A stretch of DNA of 64,000 bases from the NCBI GenBank assembly GCA_028551475.1, contig CM052354.1, positions 3,765,391-3,829,390 on the forward strand. Direction: 5' to 3'. Every line of letters begins with the position of its first letter. The first letter of the stretch is position 1. The DNA is from Casuarina equisetifolia (taxonomy: Eukaryota; Streptophyta; Magnoliopsida; Fagales; Casuarinaceae). The translations under genes were made by a program, and so were the position numbers. The notes under the pieces are model-generated. The model did no database searches, was not told the origin of the DNA, and worked only from the letters and a program-made list of their open reading frames with translations. Of the stretch, positions 43,695 to 57,400 are shown piece by piece.

Positions 43695-46600
43695 TTATGC
43701 TTCAGGCTTTGGCACTTCCGATTCACACTTGGATTCTGATGGAACCTGCATCAGACAGCAAAAGATATGTATTTAAAGACTCAGAATATCCTCCTCAAGC
43801 AGTATACGTCATCAACTTAATGGACCTCAGAATACTTGTTCAAAAGGCTGCATTTTAAAATGAACAAAGGATCGGCTATATTTTTCCTGTAAATGTTGCT
43901 AATCCTAGCCCAAAACCATTTCAATGACATTTAAGGGTCAATTACATCACCTAGCACTCAGTACATTACTTCAAAACAAGATCGACTATGTTAACCGACA
44001 CTCTCATTCAATCAGATAAATGAAGTAAAGAACATTGCAGTTATTGAGCAGCAACAGTTCCCATTACTTTGGTCCATCTATACAAATTCACAACCGTAAT
44101 ATATCAGGAGTCTAACTGGCACATGGTACAGCTCTCAATAATATTACACCACCCCTATCCAAACAAGTATATTTATCTCAGAACAAATAAGATATCCTCA
44201 CTGTTCAAAAGAATGAGATGAAACAAGTATTAGAACCCTTCCAGAATTACATTTTCAACCTCCAGTTCAGTCGCCCAAATTTCTGATACCCGTCATGGAA
44301 ATGTGGCTTGCAATAAGTTTACCACCGCATAGCCCACAAGTAGATAAAGAACTTTTCAAACCAGCTAACGTATGGAAGCATGGCTCATACCTTGCATTGA
44401 AGATTCGTAATTGTTTCCCTCAACAAAGTATCTCCAACTATCAATCTCAACCTTTTGATGAACTCATCACGACAAACATTCTTTGCCTGATTAGTTTTCC
44501 AAAACAAGAAAAAAAAGAACAAATGGAAAAATTAGATAAAACATAAGATTAGGAAGGATGAACAGAGGTGCATGGCACCCACAGGTAAAACCGAAATACT
44601 GATGTTATTGTACATACCCTGAACAACTCGTAATGCGATTTAACTTTTTCCATATCCTTAGAAGAAACCTTGTCTGAGATAGCCTCAAATAACATAGTGA
44701 AAGGCATCCATGCAGATTTAGGAGCTCTAGTGGAGCTTGAGCCCAAAGTAGCAGCTTTCCCACCAGATCTCCCAGAATCATGCATTGGTTGGCTAATGCT
44801 CTCCTAATAGAAAAAAAATTAAATTAGTCAAAAGCAATCACAATATAAAGAAATCATGTGCTCCAAACCCTTTATATCAAAACAAAAAAGAAATGTCAGG
44901 GGACGTCTGTAAAAACAGCTTTTAACACAGTTAATTATCTCCAGCTTTTAACCTGCTCGAATATGTAATAATTATTTTTCCTCTTTTCAGAAATAATAGA
45001 AAAACACAGATTTTGGCAAAAAATTTCTTTCAATAGGTAATGACTTTTTAGGAAAAAAATTACAATCAGCCACTGAAGAAGCACTTCAAATCAGCATATA
45101 TCAATCTTAAAATTAAAGATGTTAAAATATTGCACTGCATATTGCTGTCAGTTTCATTTTCTGTTTCCTTTGTAATAATAAAAGTCACTTTAGAAGAGAT
45201 CTTAAACTAACAAAGAACATATAAAAGTAATAAAGTGACAAATTGAGTTTATTTTCAAGCAACGGATCTGTTGATAGGGGGAGAATAAATTTTCAAGCAA
45301 CATTTTGCTATTCCAGATTTCTAATCATCCAAGTACTGCTCAGTCAAGTGAGCAATCGGTTTAGAATTTCATATACCAAATATAATTCTCCAGTACATGC
45401 CACAACTGGCAACATTATCAGACTCCAAAATATCCAAAATATAACTACACATGAAACCAGGAAGCATCTAATAAATTCATGATACTCACCACATCAACAG
45501 CTGGAGACTGTAACTGTTGGCCCTGAGGCTGACAACATGTAATCCCTGAAACATCATGCTTAGTCTCACTTCCAATCAAATGCCCTGTAGGAACAACATA
45601 AAACACTAGTGCTCAAGTACTAAAAAATTCTTAAAGAAAATTCATGTTATCCATACTCGAGAAGACACAGCTGGCATCTCAATGAACAGTAGTTGCAGTG
45701 ATGAATCATCTCTTGAATGTAACAAAGCCCAACCAAGAAGAGATACCACCGAACCATGGACGAACCCTGTTTCCTAACACTAAATGCTTCTAAACTCTCT
45801 CCACACGAGTTTGAATCAGAAATTGGGCAATTGATCAAGTAGTTCAATTCCAATCAATTGCATGGTAGCATGTCCAAGATGTTTTATAGCGCAACAACAG
45901 AACTTCTGACAGTGTCAGGAAAAGTGAAATAATCATGAAACTAAAAAAAGCACATAAAAGAGTGAAAGTTCACCTTCAGCTTCAGATGGGATCTTGAAAC
46001 TGACAACAAATTCTGTAAAGATGTGTGTGTTCATATTCATGGTCCAGACTACATAATAGCTTGGATTTTGAGTATCATCCACTCCGCTATCATAGTCCTT
46101 CCCACTGGGACGGTATTGCCTAGTTCCCTGATTAACAACCTCCATGTTTCCCATTATTACACGACAAAATACCATGTGCCGTACCCCATTTTCGTCAACA
46201 TCACAATGAATTGCACTGTAAAAGAATAAAAAATTCAATACTTGCACTGCAAGAAAATAGAAAACTCCACACTTGCACTGTAAGAAAATAGAAAACTCCA
46301 CACTACACTAAAAACAACAGCAGAACATAGCACTATGACGATGAGTAGCAAAAGGCTGTTTGGCCATGTACAATTGGAAAAATGTTCAACCTTGGCCAAA
46401 CTTTTGTGGCTGGCCACAAAAGTCTTTTGAGTGGAAAACCCAGACTGACACAACTTTATTCACGTACATTGCCACATTTATTACTTCTCTTTTTCCTTTT
46501 TAACAGATAAAGAGAAACTTCCAGGAAAAGGTGGGCAGTGGCAGTCAAGAAAGGAGACAGCTCGCTAAGCACAGAAAAGCATTAACAGCTCCTACCCTGG

Positions 46601-47832
46601 AGGTGCTCACCATAGAGGTTTCCCTTTAAGCAACAAGTCCTCATCTTTCTTGCTAAAAATATAAAATTTACCATTTCAAACATACAATAATTAGAAGATT
46701 AGAGAAACAAATTGCCAAACCTGGTGTTAGGGCTCTTAGCAGCTGAAAGATGAACACCAATGCCATAGATGGACTTAATAGTGGAAGGTCGACAATGACC
46801 AAGCCCATTTGACATAACTATAGGCAGCTCCTCCTTAGACAAAGGAAGCCAGGCATAACGAACATTTGCATCCCCACGACACTTTTTTGTTAGCTCCACC
46901 TGCTTCTGGAATAGCTGAAAACGAGCTTGCATCGAAGAACTTGAGCAGGCATAGACCTCAACAACATCAGCAATACCCAAAGGACTCATACCCATAATGA
47001 ACAGCTTCTGCACAGAATGAGGATCATATTCTTCTCTTTCAGATTCAGAGGCTATATCTAAATCTGCATCCATCTGTTCATTTTCCTGAACAGCCTCGTC
47101 AAATTTTCCACCAGGCGTACCATTGCAACTATCCTCAACATCTAAAACATTATGGTTGCTAGCTGGGTTGTGATTAATTTGAACATGCTTAACTAGAGCA
47201 TTTGACTCCCCACTGGATTCCTTCAAATCAGTTTGATCCAATCCATTTATTTCAATTTCCAGTAGCAACTTAATCTCATGAGACCCATTGGACTCCTCAA
47301 TCTCAGGCTCTTGATAATTGCCACTTTTACATTGATAGGGATCAAAGAACTCATTGTAATCTGCATAAGTCTCTGGAAAGAAGCAGCTGCCTGCTTCATC
47401 AATCCAACCAATGGGTTTTCGTGATCCTGTTTTCAAGTTCATTTGAAACATATGCAAAAAGTCGAGTATAAAAGGATGCCCTTTCAACTCAATCTCCATA
47501 GCAGCCTTCTTTTGCTGAAAATCACGTCTCACCATATCAATGATAACCTGAGGAAAATCAATCCACTGTCCATTCTGGTAAACCAATAAACGTTGTGGCG
47601 TGCCCGTCCTTAGATAATTCTCATAGCATCTTTCTACAGATCTCCTTTTGAGACTTTTTGATTCATTCAATTTCATTCGCTTGGCAAGCTTATATTGCAA
47701 CGGTTCACAAGTGGCCTGCAGCTGTGGCAATGTTTGGCCAACTCCATTTGGATATGTAGTTTCCCGCTTTCTTTTTGAGTCACGTAGAACTCTTCTATTC
47801 CTAACCAATTCCCTTGCGCACGATGGTTCCAT
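43695..47832 (-). CDS. RCD1: RCD1/SRO-type protein (WWE, PARP-like, RST), tandem copy A
   Basis: Minus-strand coding exons, 5' to 3': 47832-46721, 46215-45974, 45584-45490, 44803-44618, 44486-44391 and 43745-43695 (TAA). They join in frame to 593 residues; Arabidopsis RCD1 is 589. Basic Arg/Lys clusters near residues 13-23 and 49-65 look like nuclear localisation signals. The WWE domain is about 71-153 ([25 protein letters not shown]). The PARP-like domain is about 258-458; it has GIGVHLS where active PARPs have GIYFA, in line with the inactive fold known for RCD1. The RST domain is about 512-577 ([29 protein letters not shown]). RCD1 proteins are nuclear hubs that bind transcription factors such as DREB2A and NAC013 through RST and tune oxidative-stress and organelle retrograde responses. 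The gene is intact. Its paralogue is 54488-59280. Confidence 0.93.
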
Positions 47833-49990
47833 TTCTATCTACTTGACCAATATCTATCCGCGAGTCTGACTCTAGAGGCCTAACTATACAAGACTACAAC
47901 CTAGCTCTTAACAAGTCAAACTAACTGTACCATTTTTGATAATTGGCAAACCCTGAAAAAAAAAAAAAATTGTTAGCCCATAGAATATTAACAACCACGT
48001 ACATTAGTACATTTCCACAGCATTGTCATACACTATGTACGTTAAGACATGCAAAAATTGACTAAAACATTTATGTATTTTTTCAATGCCCAATCTCAAA
48101 CCAAAAATTATTTTCCTAAAGGAATTTTCAGACTTTTGGGTCACAATAACATTCTCTATAATGCTGTAACAGCAACAAAATAAGCTGTTGCGGCCAATTT
48201 GCAGAAGCCAACACAGATAAACTCAAAAAAAAGGTGGGGGGTGGGGGGGTGGGAAGGCAGTATAATTTGCAAACCATGGTCCTATAAAAAATCAAACTTC
48301 AAATTAAAAGAGAAAATCTGATCATAAAATAAATCTAACGAGGAGACAAGCCACAAGGGAAGAAACATACCTATCAATGCCGTTAGCGTTCATGTACATG
48401 TTCCTCCTCTCCATTAACTCAATAAAACCAAGTAAGAAACGCCACTTCCTTATTTACTCCACAGCCCAAAACAGCTCTGCTCCTAATAATAGCATCCATC
48501 CAATAATTTCTCAACACTTTAAATCCTATACCACTTATATTATAAAATATCAAACAGAAGAGGAAAATAAAGTACTCTACAAAGCAAAAGGGCAAAGTAT
48601 ATGCTCAGAACAATTAACCAACACAGACATGAGAGCCACTGTCGATCCTTTTGCATGCCACAAAAGTATGGACTAGTTTCCAAAAACAGGGAGCAACAAA
48701 AAAAAAACAACCGATCGACTTTCGCCTTTTTCCACTATTTTCAAGCTGACATGTACAGTTTAAATCCTTTTCGTTTCCTCAAGTTTCTCAGTAACCACAT
48801 ATGTTCCAACGACCGATTACGACTTAAATAAAAAAATAAAAAATTAACTCGGTTACTGAAAATGAAAAAATTTACCCGTCAAGCAGAATTAAAAAAATAT
48901 TGAAACTTTTTTTTTTTTGAAAAAAAATCGTAAACTACAGAAAAATACAACTTTTCTAACAAGCCAAGAAGATTTTCTATGTGCATCCGTGCTTGTCAGT
49001 TTAAGAAAAAAAAAAAAAAAGGTTAACCAAAATCAACGGTGAAACCGATATTTGATAACAACGACTCACCAAAAACTCGTCCCATGTAGAACCAGCTCCG
49101 ATCCGTCCGATTTAGGAACATAATCAGTCTGCGAACACAGAGTCCAAGAAACTATATATACAAACAAAAAGGCAAGAAAAACAGATACAGAGACCTTTAC
49201 AACCCAAACACACGGATCTTAAAGACAGAAGTAAAAAGAAACAAATTTCTCTGCCCAAAAAACAGGAAATTTCTGCAGTGAACGAATAAACCCAACCGCA
49301 GTAATTTCCTAAACCAAAAATAACCAACATCAACAACTCAGAAGCTCAAATCAGCCAGAACCAGCCCCGATCGTCAGAAAATCAAAATTTCTTCGCGACA
49401 CAGAAAATACCCAAGAGTAAAATGAGAAAATCCCACCATAGTAAGTTCTTAAACCAATACTAGCCAGCATCAACGACTCAGAGGCTCAAATCGGCCACAA
49501 TCAGCCCCGATCTGGCTAATTTGAGCATGAATTGGACCACCGAGCAAAAGTCAAACTCAAAAAAAAATGCCGACTCACAAACAAACCAAAAGGGAAAAAT
49601 AGCTCCGAGAAGCTATCTACCCCGCCAGCAAAGGAGAACCGCAGAAATCTGCCGGAGTCACAGAGAGATCTAGAGAGAAAACTGAAGTTACCTTACAAGA
49701 AGTTAAGAGGCTAGGAGATGAAGGTTCGATTTTTGAAAGAAAAGGTACGATTATCTAAGAATCAAACCCTGACTTAATGGATACAGAGGGGCAACCGGGT
49801 TAGCATCGACGTACTCGACGGCGCAAACGGGGGGGGGAAGAGAAAACTCCGGACTTCTAGTCGGCGGTCTTCCTTGGAAACTTGGGAGCCAGGTTTCTGA
49901 ATCTATCCCCTCTTTTGCTTGGAGGAAACGCAAAGAAGGCGTGGGGCCCACCGATGGGGAAAGATATTGTAACTGTCGTGGTCGAAGCAT
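47833..49990 (-). other. RCD1 copy A 5' leader region with probable intron(s)
   Basis: On the minus strand an acceptor-like T-run followed by CAG ends just before 47952. An upstream donor (TAAG|gtaac) ends a likely non-coding exon at 49692, and another possible donor lies at 48370. RCD1 genes commonly carry 5'-UTR introns. A purine/pyrimidine-rich leader fills 49692-49970. The G-rich block at 48234-48254 is intronic in this model. An open frame of 79 codons at 49751-49990 lies in the leader and is probably not coding. All borders here are inference. Confidence 0.4.
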
Positions 49991-50041
49991 GCATCACGGC
50001 TGGCTTTTTTTTAGTGGACCGAGACCAAGCTTGGGGGTGGT

Positions 50042-50104
50042 TAGATTAACCGTGGTCAGATTAACCGTGGTTAATTAACCACAGTTCTATTAACCATGAT
50101 TAGA
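50042..50104. repeat. Cluster of TTAACCGTGG repeats around a 16-bp palindrome
   Basis: GATTAACCGTGGT occurs twice, at 50044-50056 and 50059-50071. It is followed by the perfect palindrome GTGGTTAATTAACCAC at 50067-50082 and a diverged copy ATTAACCATGAT. The cluster lies just upstream of the RCD1 copy A leader, so it could be a cis-element cluster or a remnant of an inverted-repeat element. Confidence 0.7.
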
Positions 50105-50360
50105 TGGGTGACCTGTATCTAGTCACATTTTTTAATTTTTTCCAAACCAAATACAGATAAGATCATTAATGTTTATCACATCATTAAATCAATTGATTTG
50201 TCACCTAATTTTACTTGTTCTTATCATCTTCTTTGATAACATTTTTAACCTTTACTATTAACATTTTGAAACAAAAATAATAATTAAGATCGTTAATTTT
50301 CATCATCTTAATGTTGTTATCACTCTCTTGAATATTAATAAATCTTTTATAACTAGATAT

Positions 50361-50645
50361 CAATTATTATTTTTATCTTATATTAATTTTTTATTAAACA
50401 AAAATAGATTGAACATAATAATCATTAAATAAATAAAAATTACGTCAATCTAACTCCTATAAGATAATGAAAGGCTTATATATTTAGAGAATAAGTGATC
50501 GTTTTAATAAACATTTAATTTAATGATTATCTTTATCTTATATTAAATTTCTAATTAAACAGAACTAAACATAATAATTATATATTGAATAAATGTAAAT
50601 AATATAAGTCTAACTCTTATAAGATAACAAAATTCTAATATATTA
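50361..50645 (+). repeat. Imperfect tandem repeat, two units, period 160 bp
   Basis: Units at about 50361-50484 and 50521-50645 share TTTATCTTATATTAA near the start and TCTAACTCNTATAAGATAA near the end, at a constant offset of 160 bp. The repeat is AT-rich non-coding DNA. Confidence 0.75.
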
Positions 50646-53600
50646 GGTTATCTCATAACATAAAATAAAATATAAAATAAATTAAATAACACATAATCAT
50701 ACAAATATCTTATAATCAAATTAAATAAGTAATTAAGCAAAAACCTTAAGTGTTTTAGATTTCACTAAATATTTTGATAAACAGGAATACCTAATTTTTC
50801 TTAAAGTTTCATAGACAAGGGTTAGACATGAGGGGCATAGGGATAAGGGCTAAACGCGAAGGCTGTCATATCTTGAGTTAACTTTTGCTTCAAAATAATA
50901 CTTTCAAAAGCTGTAATTTTCTCAATTACACGTCATCTCCAGTTGAAATCAGTGGGTAAAAGGACAAAACAACGAATACCAAAACTTTGAACTTACTCTT
51001 CCAACGTACGAAGTGACATTGTGATGTTTTGAAAAGAAAGGGCAGTGTACGACGAGCGGCAGGCATTGATGGGCTCTGCCTCGGAGGGGTCTAATCAATA
51101 CGGCAAAAGATCACGAGAAAGGAGAGTAGGGAAACGACGGTACGAGGAAAAGATAAAAACACAGGGGTTTCCTCGAAGCTTGGTTGTGGAAAGGGTTACA
51201 AGTGTAGTCCTGGATGAATGGGGAACGTAGGACTTGGTTTGGTTTAAGTCTTCTTTTTTATCGTCTTTCAAGAAAGTGATTTTGTAGAATTTTGACAAAC
51301 GTGGATGTTATTTTCTAAGGAGGGTATGACTATTCTCTTTTGTTTTCTCCAAGTTTTCTTTCTAGAGTGGGTTTGGTGGGAATGATTGATGGGTTTCTTG
51401 GTTGATAATGTAAATTAGTTTTGCTAAAGAATGAAAATTAAGGAGTTATTGAAATGACTATCTTAATACGATCTAATTTAGTAACAAAATTTACTGACTT
51501 AGTGATAAGTTAATAATAGTTACTAATCATTTAATTAGGGGTTTAACAATTTTTTTTTCTTAACCCACACACAAAGGGGAGGGGAGTGGCTTCTAACCTT
51601 TTGGATTCGCAAATTAGGAGTCCTTGACTTTTTGCCATTAGATTAGAGGTTTAACAATGAGTACATGAATAAATATGTAAGTTAGATTATTGTGAGCTAT
51701 ATTGTTTAAGTCAATGAATATCACAATCAACAATAACTAATCAAAATATCTATGCATAAGTCAAATTTATAGATTGACATACCAAGCAATGAAACTTAGA
51801 TCCATAAGGAATGTGAAAACTCATATATGTATATGTTGACAATGTGAATATGCTGGGTTCTTTTCATATACTAAACATCTTTATACCATCATTTTTTTTC
51901 TTCGTATCAGCTTAGGAGCATTGCATCATTCTGATTGTGATTTATAGGCATTATTCCAAACCCACCTCATATGAAAATCTAAATCAAGGTAACATTTTAA
52001 ATTACTTTTTTATGGACTTCTAGTACCTTAGTTATTGGTGTTTTGTAAGATTTGGTGGTGAGTTGCATGTTTGGTTAAGGGTTTAGATCAAGTGATTTTA
52101 TTGTTTTGTAAGAAATGGTTTAACTTTTTTTTATTAAACAAAAACTACCATGGTAATAGAAGTCCACAAAAACTTGGATTAAACAGTTCCATTTGCTTAC
52201 GATGTGCAAAGCTGTAAATGACGAAAGAATGCAATAATGTCGAGAGAGACATACTCCTAACAAGGTTACATCAGCATATGTATCTCCGAAAATAACACAA
52301 TATATGTTACTTAGTAAATTTATAAAACCGTCAAATAAGCTAATCAAACACTACCTTAAAAAACTTTTTAATTTTATCATGTTTACAAGCATTATTACAA
52401 ACTTGTGCTGCAATATTCCAAGCAAGGTAACAATTAAGGTTAAACTTTTTTTTGCACTTATATTACCTTAGTTGTTTGAAGATTTAAGGAAGTTTTTGAT
52501 CTCTTATGCGGATGTTACATCAATGGGTTATAATTAAGGAAAGAGGAGAAATCATCAACCAAACTAATTAATCAATTACCTAATAAATTATTCATGATCT
52601 GTCTAATCTCATTACTTCATTAACTATAACTCTTTTACTGGTTGACGTAAATGGATCTATTAAGTGTTAGCTTTGCTTAAAAAAGAATGGTTGTGCTTGC
52701 CCATAAATTTCCGTATAAGGGAGGCTTCTATAAAAACACATTCATGATAAGGTCACGTACTGTAAGATACATGTTAAATGGCAAAGAACGGTTTTGATAC
52801 ATCCTTAAGTAGGACGTTATATGCTATTTAGCAAATTTATGAACCCATCAGATAATCTAAAGGACCAATGTCATAACAAATTATTCATAGTATATATCCG
52901 ATTTCATTATTCCATAAACTATGTAAGTCATGTTATCAATATCCAAATAATCCAATATCTTACAAATTATCAACAAGTTGAATTCATGAATTTTAACTTA
53001 CCATGCAATGAAACGAGAACAGATTAAGTAAAACTCACATTTGTTGATCATTTGGATATGTTTGATCTCTTTAATATTCTGAAGCCTCAATCTCATTTTG
53101 GGACATTCTTATATTGGTTGTTTATTTTCACCCCAATACTTCCTTAAGAGCATAACTTTATCATGACTGTACTTTCATGTGTATAGAATTGTCTGATTAT
53201 ATGCCATTGTAGTTTCAAATGGTATTAGAAAGAGATTCTTCAAGTTAAAGGAAAAAGAAGTCACGCATAGTTTCTAATTGTCAGAGTTTCAACTCAACCT
53301 CTATAGAATGCTTCCTCTTGATTCCTCTATGCTCCTTGCTTCCTTAGCTTTTCTTTTCTGCCTTTCTGGTTATTGTATCGAGAAAAGTTTGATTGATCTA
53401 GAATCCATACTTCTGTACATCCTTCAATCTCTTCGAATCTTGTCTCTTCTTGGAGTGGCATATAAATAGACACCCTCAATTGCCAGATTGATCTCAACTT
53501 TCTTCTTTTTTGATTCTTCAATGTTCTTATTTTTTATTTTTATTTTTTTCCCTTCTATCGTCGCTTGGTCATATCCAATTACAATTACAGTGGTCACTGA

Positions 53601-54487
53601 GAGATCAAACAATTAGGCTCCAAATGGAAGTCCAAAGGTTGATGGTCCTTTATGTTGGACATAAAGCCTAAAGATTGAATATGTTGGACATGGGTTTAAG
53701 TCCGAAATATGCTAATACCAAGTTAAACCACAAAACCAAGTATCTTCAAACTTGTGTTGCTTAATGGTAGTCAATGTCATTGTTGTTTGATCTTCTTGGA
53801 TAAAGCAATCAATCTGATTGTGACGTCCGCTAGTCAAAACCCATCATTCAAACTATTGAATGTATATCTTCTGCACCCTTCTCCATCATTCAGCAAGTGG
53901 CTTTCTCTATTAACCTATGAATATGATGTCAAGCCCACCAAGCTAAAAACCAGAAGGCAAATGTATCTCTTCTTTTATTTGACTACTTTCCCATTTCTTT
54001 GAGTAACTTAGGCAGGTCAAATCATTACCCACAAGCACAAGAACCAATCTCACTGTTTCACCATCAGATATTTACAGAGCAGAGCATGCTTTCACTGGTG
54101 ATCTCATGAGGCATAAATCATGGTTTTTCTTTTTTGCCGTACGGCTGAGCCACTCGGATATGGCCAACTATATAAGATTCAAATGATTGAGACAATAACT
54201 CAGCAATGGATTTTTTAGAATTTCCCTCATATTTCCTAGCCCAGCAAGAGACTCGAACATAAAATTAGACACGAAATGTCGACAATTTAATTGCTGACAC
54301 AAAAACCTCCACCAGTTTAAAGGGAGAGGAAAGACCAGCAAAGTTGGTAGACTTATCTTCTACAGTCTTTATAACATGATGTCGGCACATTCCAGGGCAA
54401 AAGCAGCAAATAAAATAATTACCAGGAATATGACAAAGCCTGATACCAGATCAGAAAGCAAAACATCCGTCAAACTATGAAATAGCC

Positions 54488-57400
54488 TCAACCGTCTTGC
54501 TCTTGCTTTGGCACTTTCAAGGGGCAGCTAGAAGCGGATGGTAACTGCAGACATAAACGGGAAAGTATAGTGAATTTTCATGGGTCCTCAGAAATGCTAA
54601 CTTACTAAAACTTGGTGCTTAATGAATCAAAAGGCAGAGTCTTGTATATGTTAAAACGGCAATGGAAAGGTAGTCGAACAAGCAATCATTGACAAATGAC
54701 CCATAACCGAAAACCAGAAAAAAGGCCGAAAAATGACTGAGGAACAGAAAAAAAAGTTGACCAATGTGTTATTGTGAATTTCTTTAAAAGTATTTATGTT
54801 CTCAAGGAACTAAGATCCGAAAATTAAATCTAGGAAAACTTGCCTGCTTTTTTCCAAGAATAAAGCATGAATCATACTTTGCAAAGAAATAAACGATAAA
54901 GAATAATAGAAAAAACTATAAAGTCACTCCAAAGGAGGGAAGAGGGTAGAAATGTGGTCATTTCTATCCTGTTAACTACCCTTCCAATAATATAACCATG
55001 TGGCAGCTGTAACCGTTGGGGAGCTCGTGTGGTTGCTTCTTCATTTTTCAGATGGCCATATGGTCTTCTTCTTCCTAGTAACCATGTGCCATTTATATAT
55101 AAAAAAGTCTGTTAAAAGTCTTATATCTAACACTATTTCGAGTTCAAACAAATAGTGGAACATCCACTACATATTGGTGTTTTTGGTTTTCAAGGCATTT
55201 TCTTTTTCCCTTACAAACTTAAACAAACATGTCCATTATCTCCCCACTATTCATCCAACCCAAGAATACAGCAAAAAGCAAGCATTCAGTTGTCGTCCAA
55301 ATGTGTTATGATGAATATATCGAAATACAAGCATAATCAATTTCTAGCCAGAAAAAAAAAAAAAAAAAACAGAACAAACCAGTGTGATGATTTAAAAAGC
55401 AAAAATGTCATGCAAATTGCTGTGGTCCTCCAAACCTCGACTTTCTTGCCAAAGATGGCTGACCAAACACAGGAGGCAAAGAAAATCAAAACTGAAGTTG
55501 GCAACATGTGAGAGAACTCCACATGCAATCTGCCCTTGTGTGTGTATGTGTGCCTGGTGTCTCGCTCGCCACACACAAAAAATAGACAGAAAATGAGAAG
55601 TAAACAGAAGTTGGCCACACATTTCAACAGCATCATTCATAGCAGCCTAGTCACTTTAAACTGTCCTTCAGTTCTGAACTACATCACGTCATGTATTACA
55701 TAAGCAACGATTTTATCATATGCATGGTATGTCCATAAATGTTTAATGTGCGTATGTCTGTGCATCCTCTAGATGGTCAGGCCATATATAAATATATTCC
55801 AATATCCAATTGATAATGCACATTGTACTGTATGGGTGTGCACATGAATACTTATGTATGACTCTACCATAAAAATCTGTTTGTACTAGATCCCAAAGCT
55901 ACAGCTATATTATTCCAATCAACAGAGGCTTGCACAGAATTTGTAACAGCAGTATAGACCATACCTTGCACGGAAAACCCATTAGGGTAGACCTTAACAC
56001 TGTATCCCCAACTATCGATCTCAACCTTTTGATAAAATCTTCCCGACTAATCCTCTTGCTCTAAATGAAATAGGAAGAAAAGGATAAATTTACAATCAAA
56101 GACAAAACCAGCAAACTAAAAAACATAATAGAATTACCAAGCGAACCTTGAATAAGTCATAATGAACTTTCACCAACGTCATATCTCCAATAGATACTTT
56201 TTTTGAGATAGCTTCAAACAACTGCGGGAAAGGCATCCATTGGGATTTTGGAGTCTTTGAAGAGACTGAACCAAGCATAATAGCCTTTTCCTGACAAGAC
56301 AAAAAAAGGGTAATCATTTTAAGCAAAGGTTGGTCAGTCTCTAGCATAGAGCAAGGCTGTCTTCGAGGGGGAAAATATTATACAACAATCAAAGATAGAA
56401 CAGATGGAGTTGCCACATATAAGCAACACTTTATAAGTACAGATGACGCAATTATAGGTTGGCCAATCATTTGGTCCTCAGTAATTGCTCATTAACTTTA
56501 GGAATAGAATCCAAAGAAAAAGAGCAAAGGCCTGCCTCTTACATCATAAACAAATGTCAAGCGATTCAATGACAAAAGTGCATTTCCAAAATAATGTGTT
56601 AAATATTTAGTTAAGCACCACCGAACCCAATCCAAACCAGCTAGATGAAAAAAAAATCCCTTTGTCAGTGCCATCTTGAGGCCCAACGAAGAATATTTTG
56701 ATTTATTCTAGCCTCCAGTCAAATGCCAATCCATCTGTTAAGACTGTTCACCACTAGTGTCAGTAGAGAAACATCTACAACATTGGTAGAATTCAGCTTC
56801 TGCACACAATTAAGAACATCATGCACAACGAAGTCAAGCAATTATGGTCCAAGGGCTGCTCCACAATAAAGCTAATTATCAGGAAAAGACCAACTCATGA
56901 CTAAAACCATATTTGCAGCAGGAAGACTTGGGGTGCTAGAAATGAACAGCAAAAGTGGAAACAAATTTCTTACAGCCAACCCAAGACAAGGATCGGATTC
57001 AGTTGTTCTTGCATTGAGATTAGAGTAGACTTTGATGGCATCTGACTTATTGCTTACATTTTTGGCATCAAACACCAGTTTGAGTTTATCTTCCCAATTA
57101 TCTAGCATACATCAATTTATTCTTGTACTGATACACCATGACAAAGAATACCGGGTTTAGGCTCTCCTTGGTAAGAATTTCCGCTAATGGAACAACTGAG
57201 AAAAAATGTGCAGTGAAAGAAAAAGAAAAAGGAAAAGAAAATCTTAAAGAGCATGCGAAAGCTCACTGCTTCAACTGGAGTGCGATATAACACCAATTGG
57301 CCCTGATGTCCTTCACCTGACATGTCAATTCTGCCATGTTCAGCAACAGGAGCTCCTGCTGTAACATTGAAGAGAGTTAGTGCTTCATTACTCAAAGGAA

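Larger units (their letters stand above)
49991..54487. other. Spacer between the two RCD1 copies, no supported gene
   Basis: About 4.5 kb, very AT-rich. It holds a palindromic TTAACC cluster (50042-50104) and a 160-bp-period tandem repeat (50361-50645). Loosely related segments also recur near 52290-52350 and 52810-52870 (TTAGTAAATTTATAAA-like words). The last few hundred bases are the 3' UTR of RCD1 copy B. No convincing coding sequence was seen. Confidence 0.5.

Noticed and set aside
48234..48254. G-rich run as a G-quadruplex regulator of RCD1 copy A
   Set aside because: The run is short and interrupted by single T residues, and it falls in a probable leader intron. Too weak to call.
49751..49990. 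79-codon minus-strand frame upstream of RCD1 copy A
   Set aside because: It overlaps the presumed non-coding first exon and shows no family similarity that I recognise.
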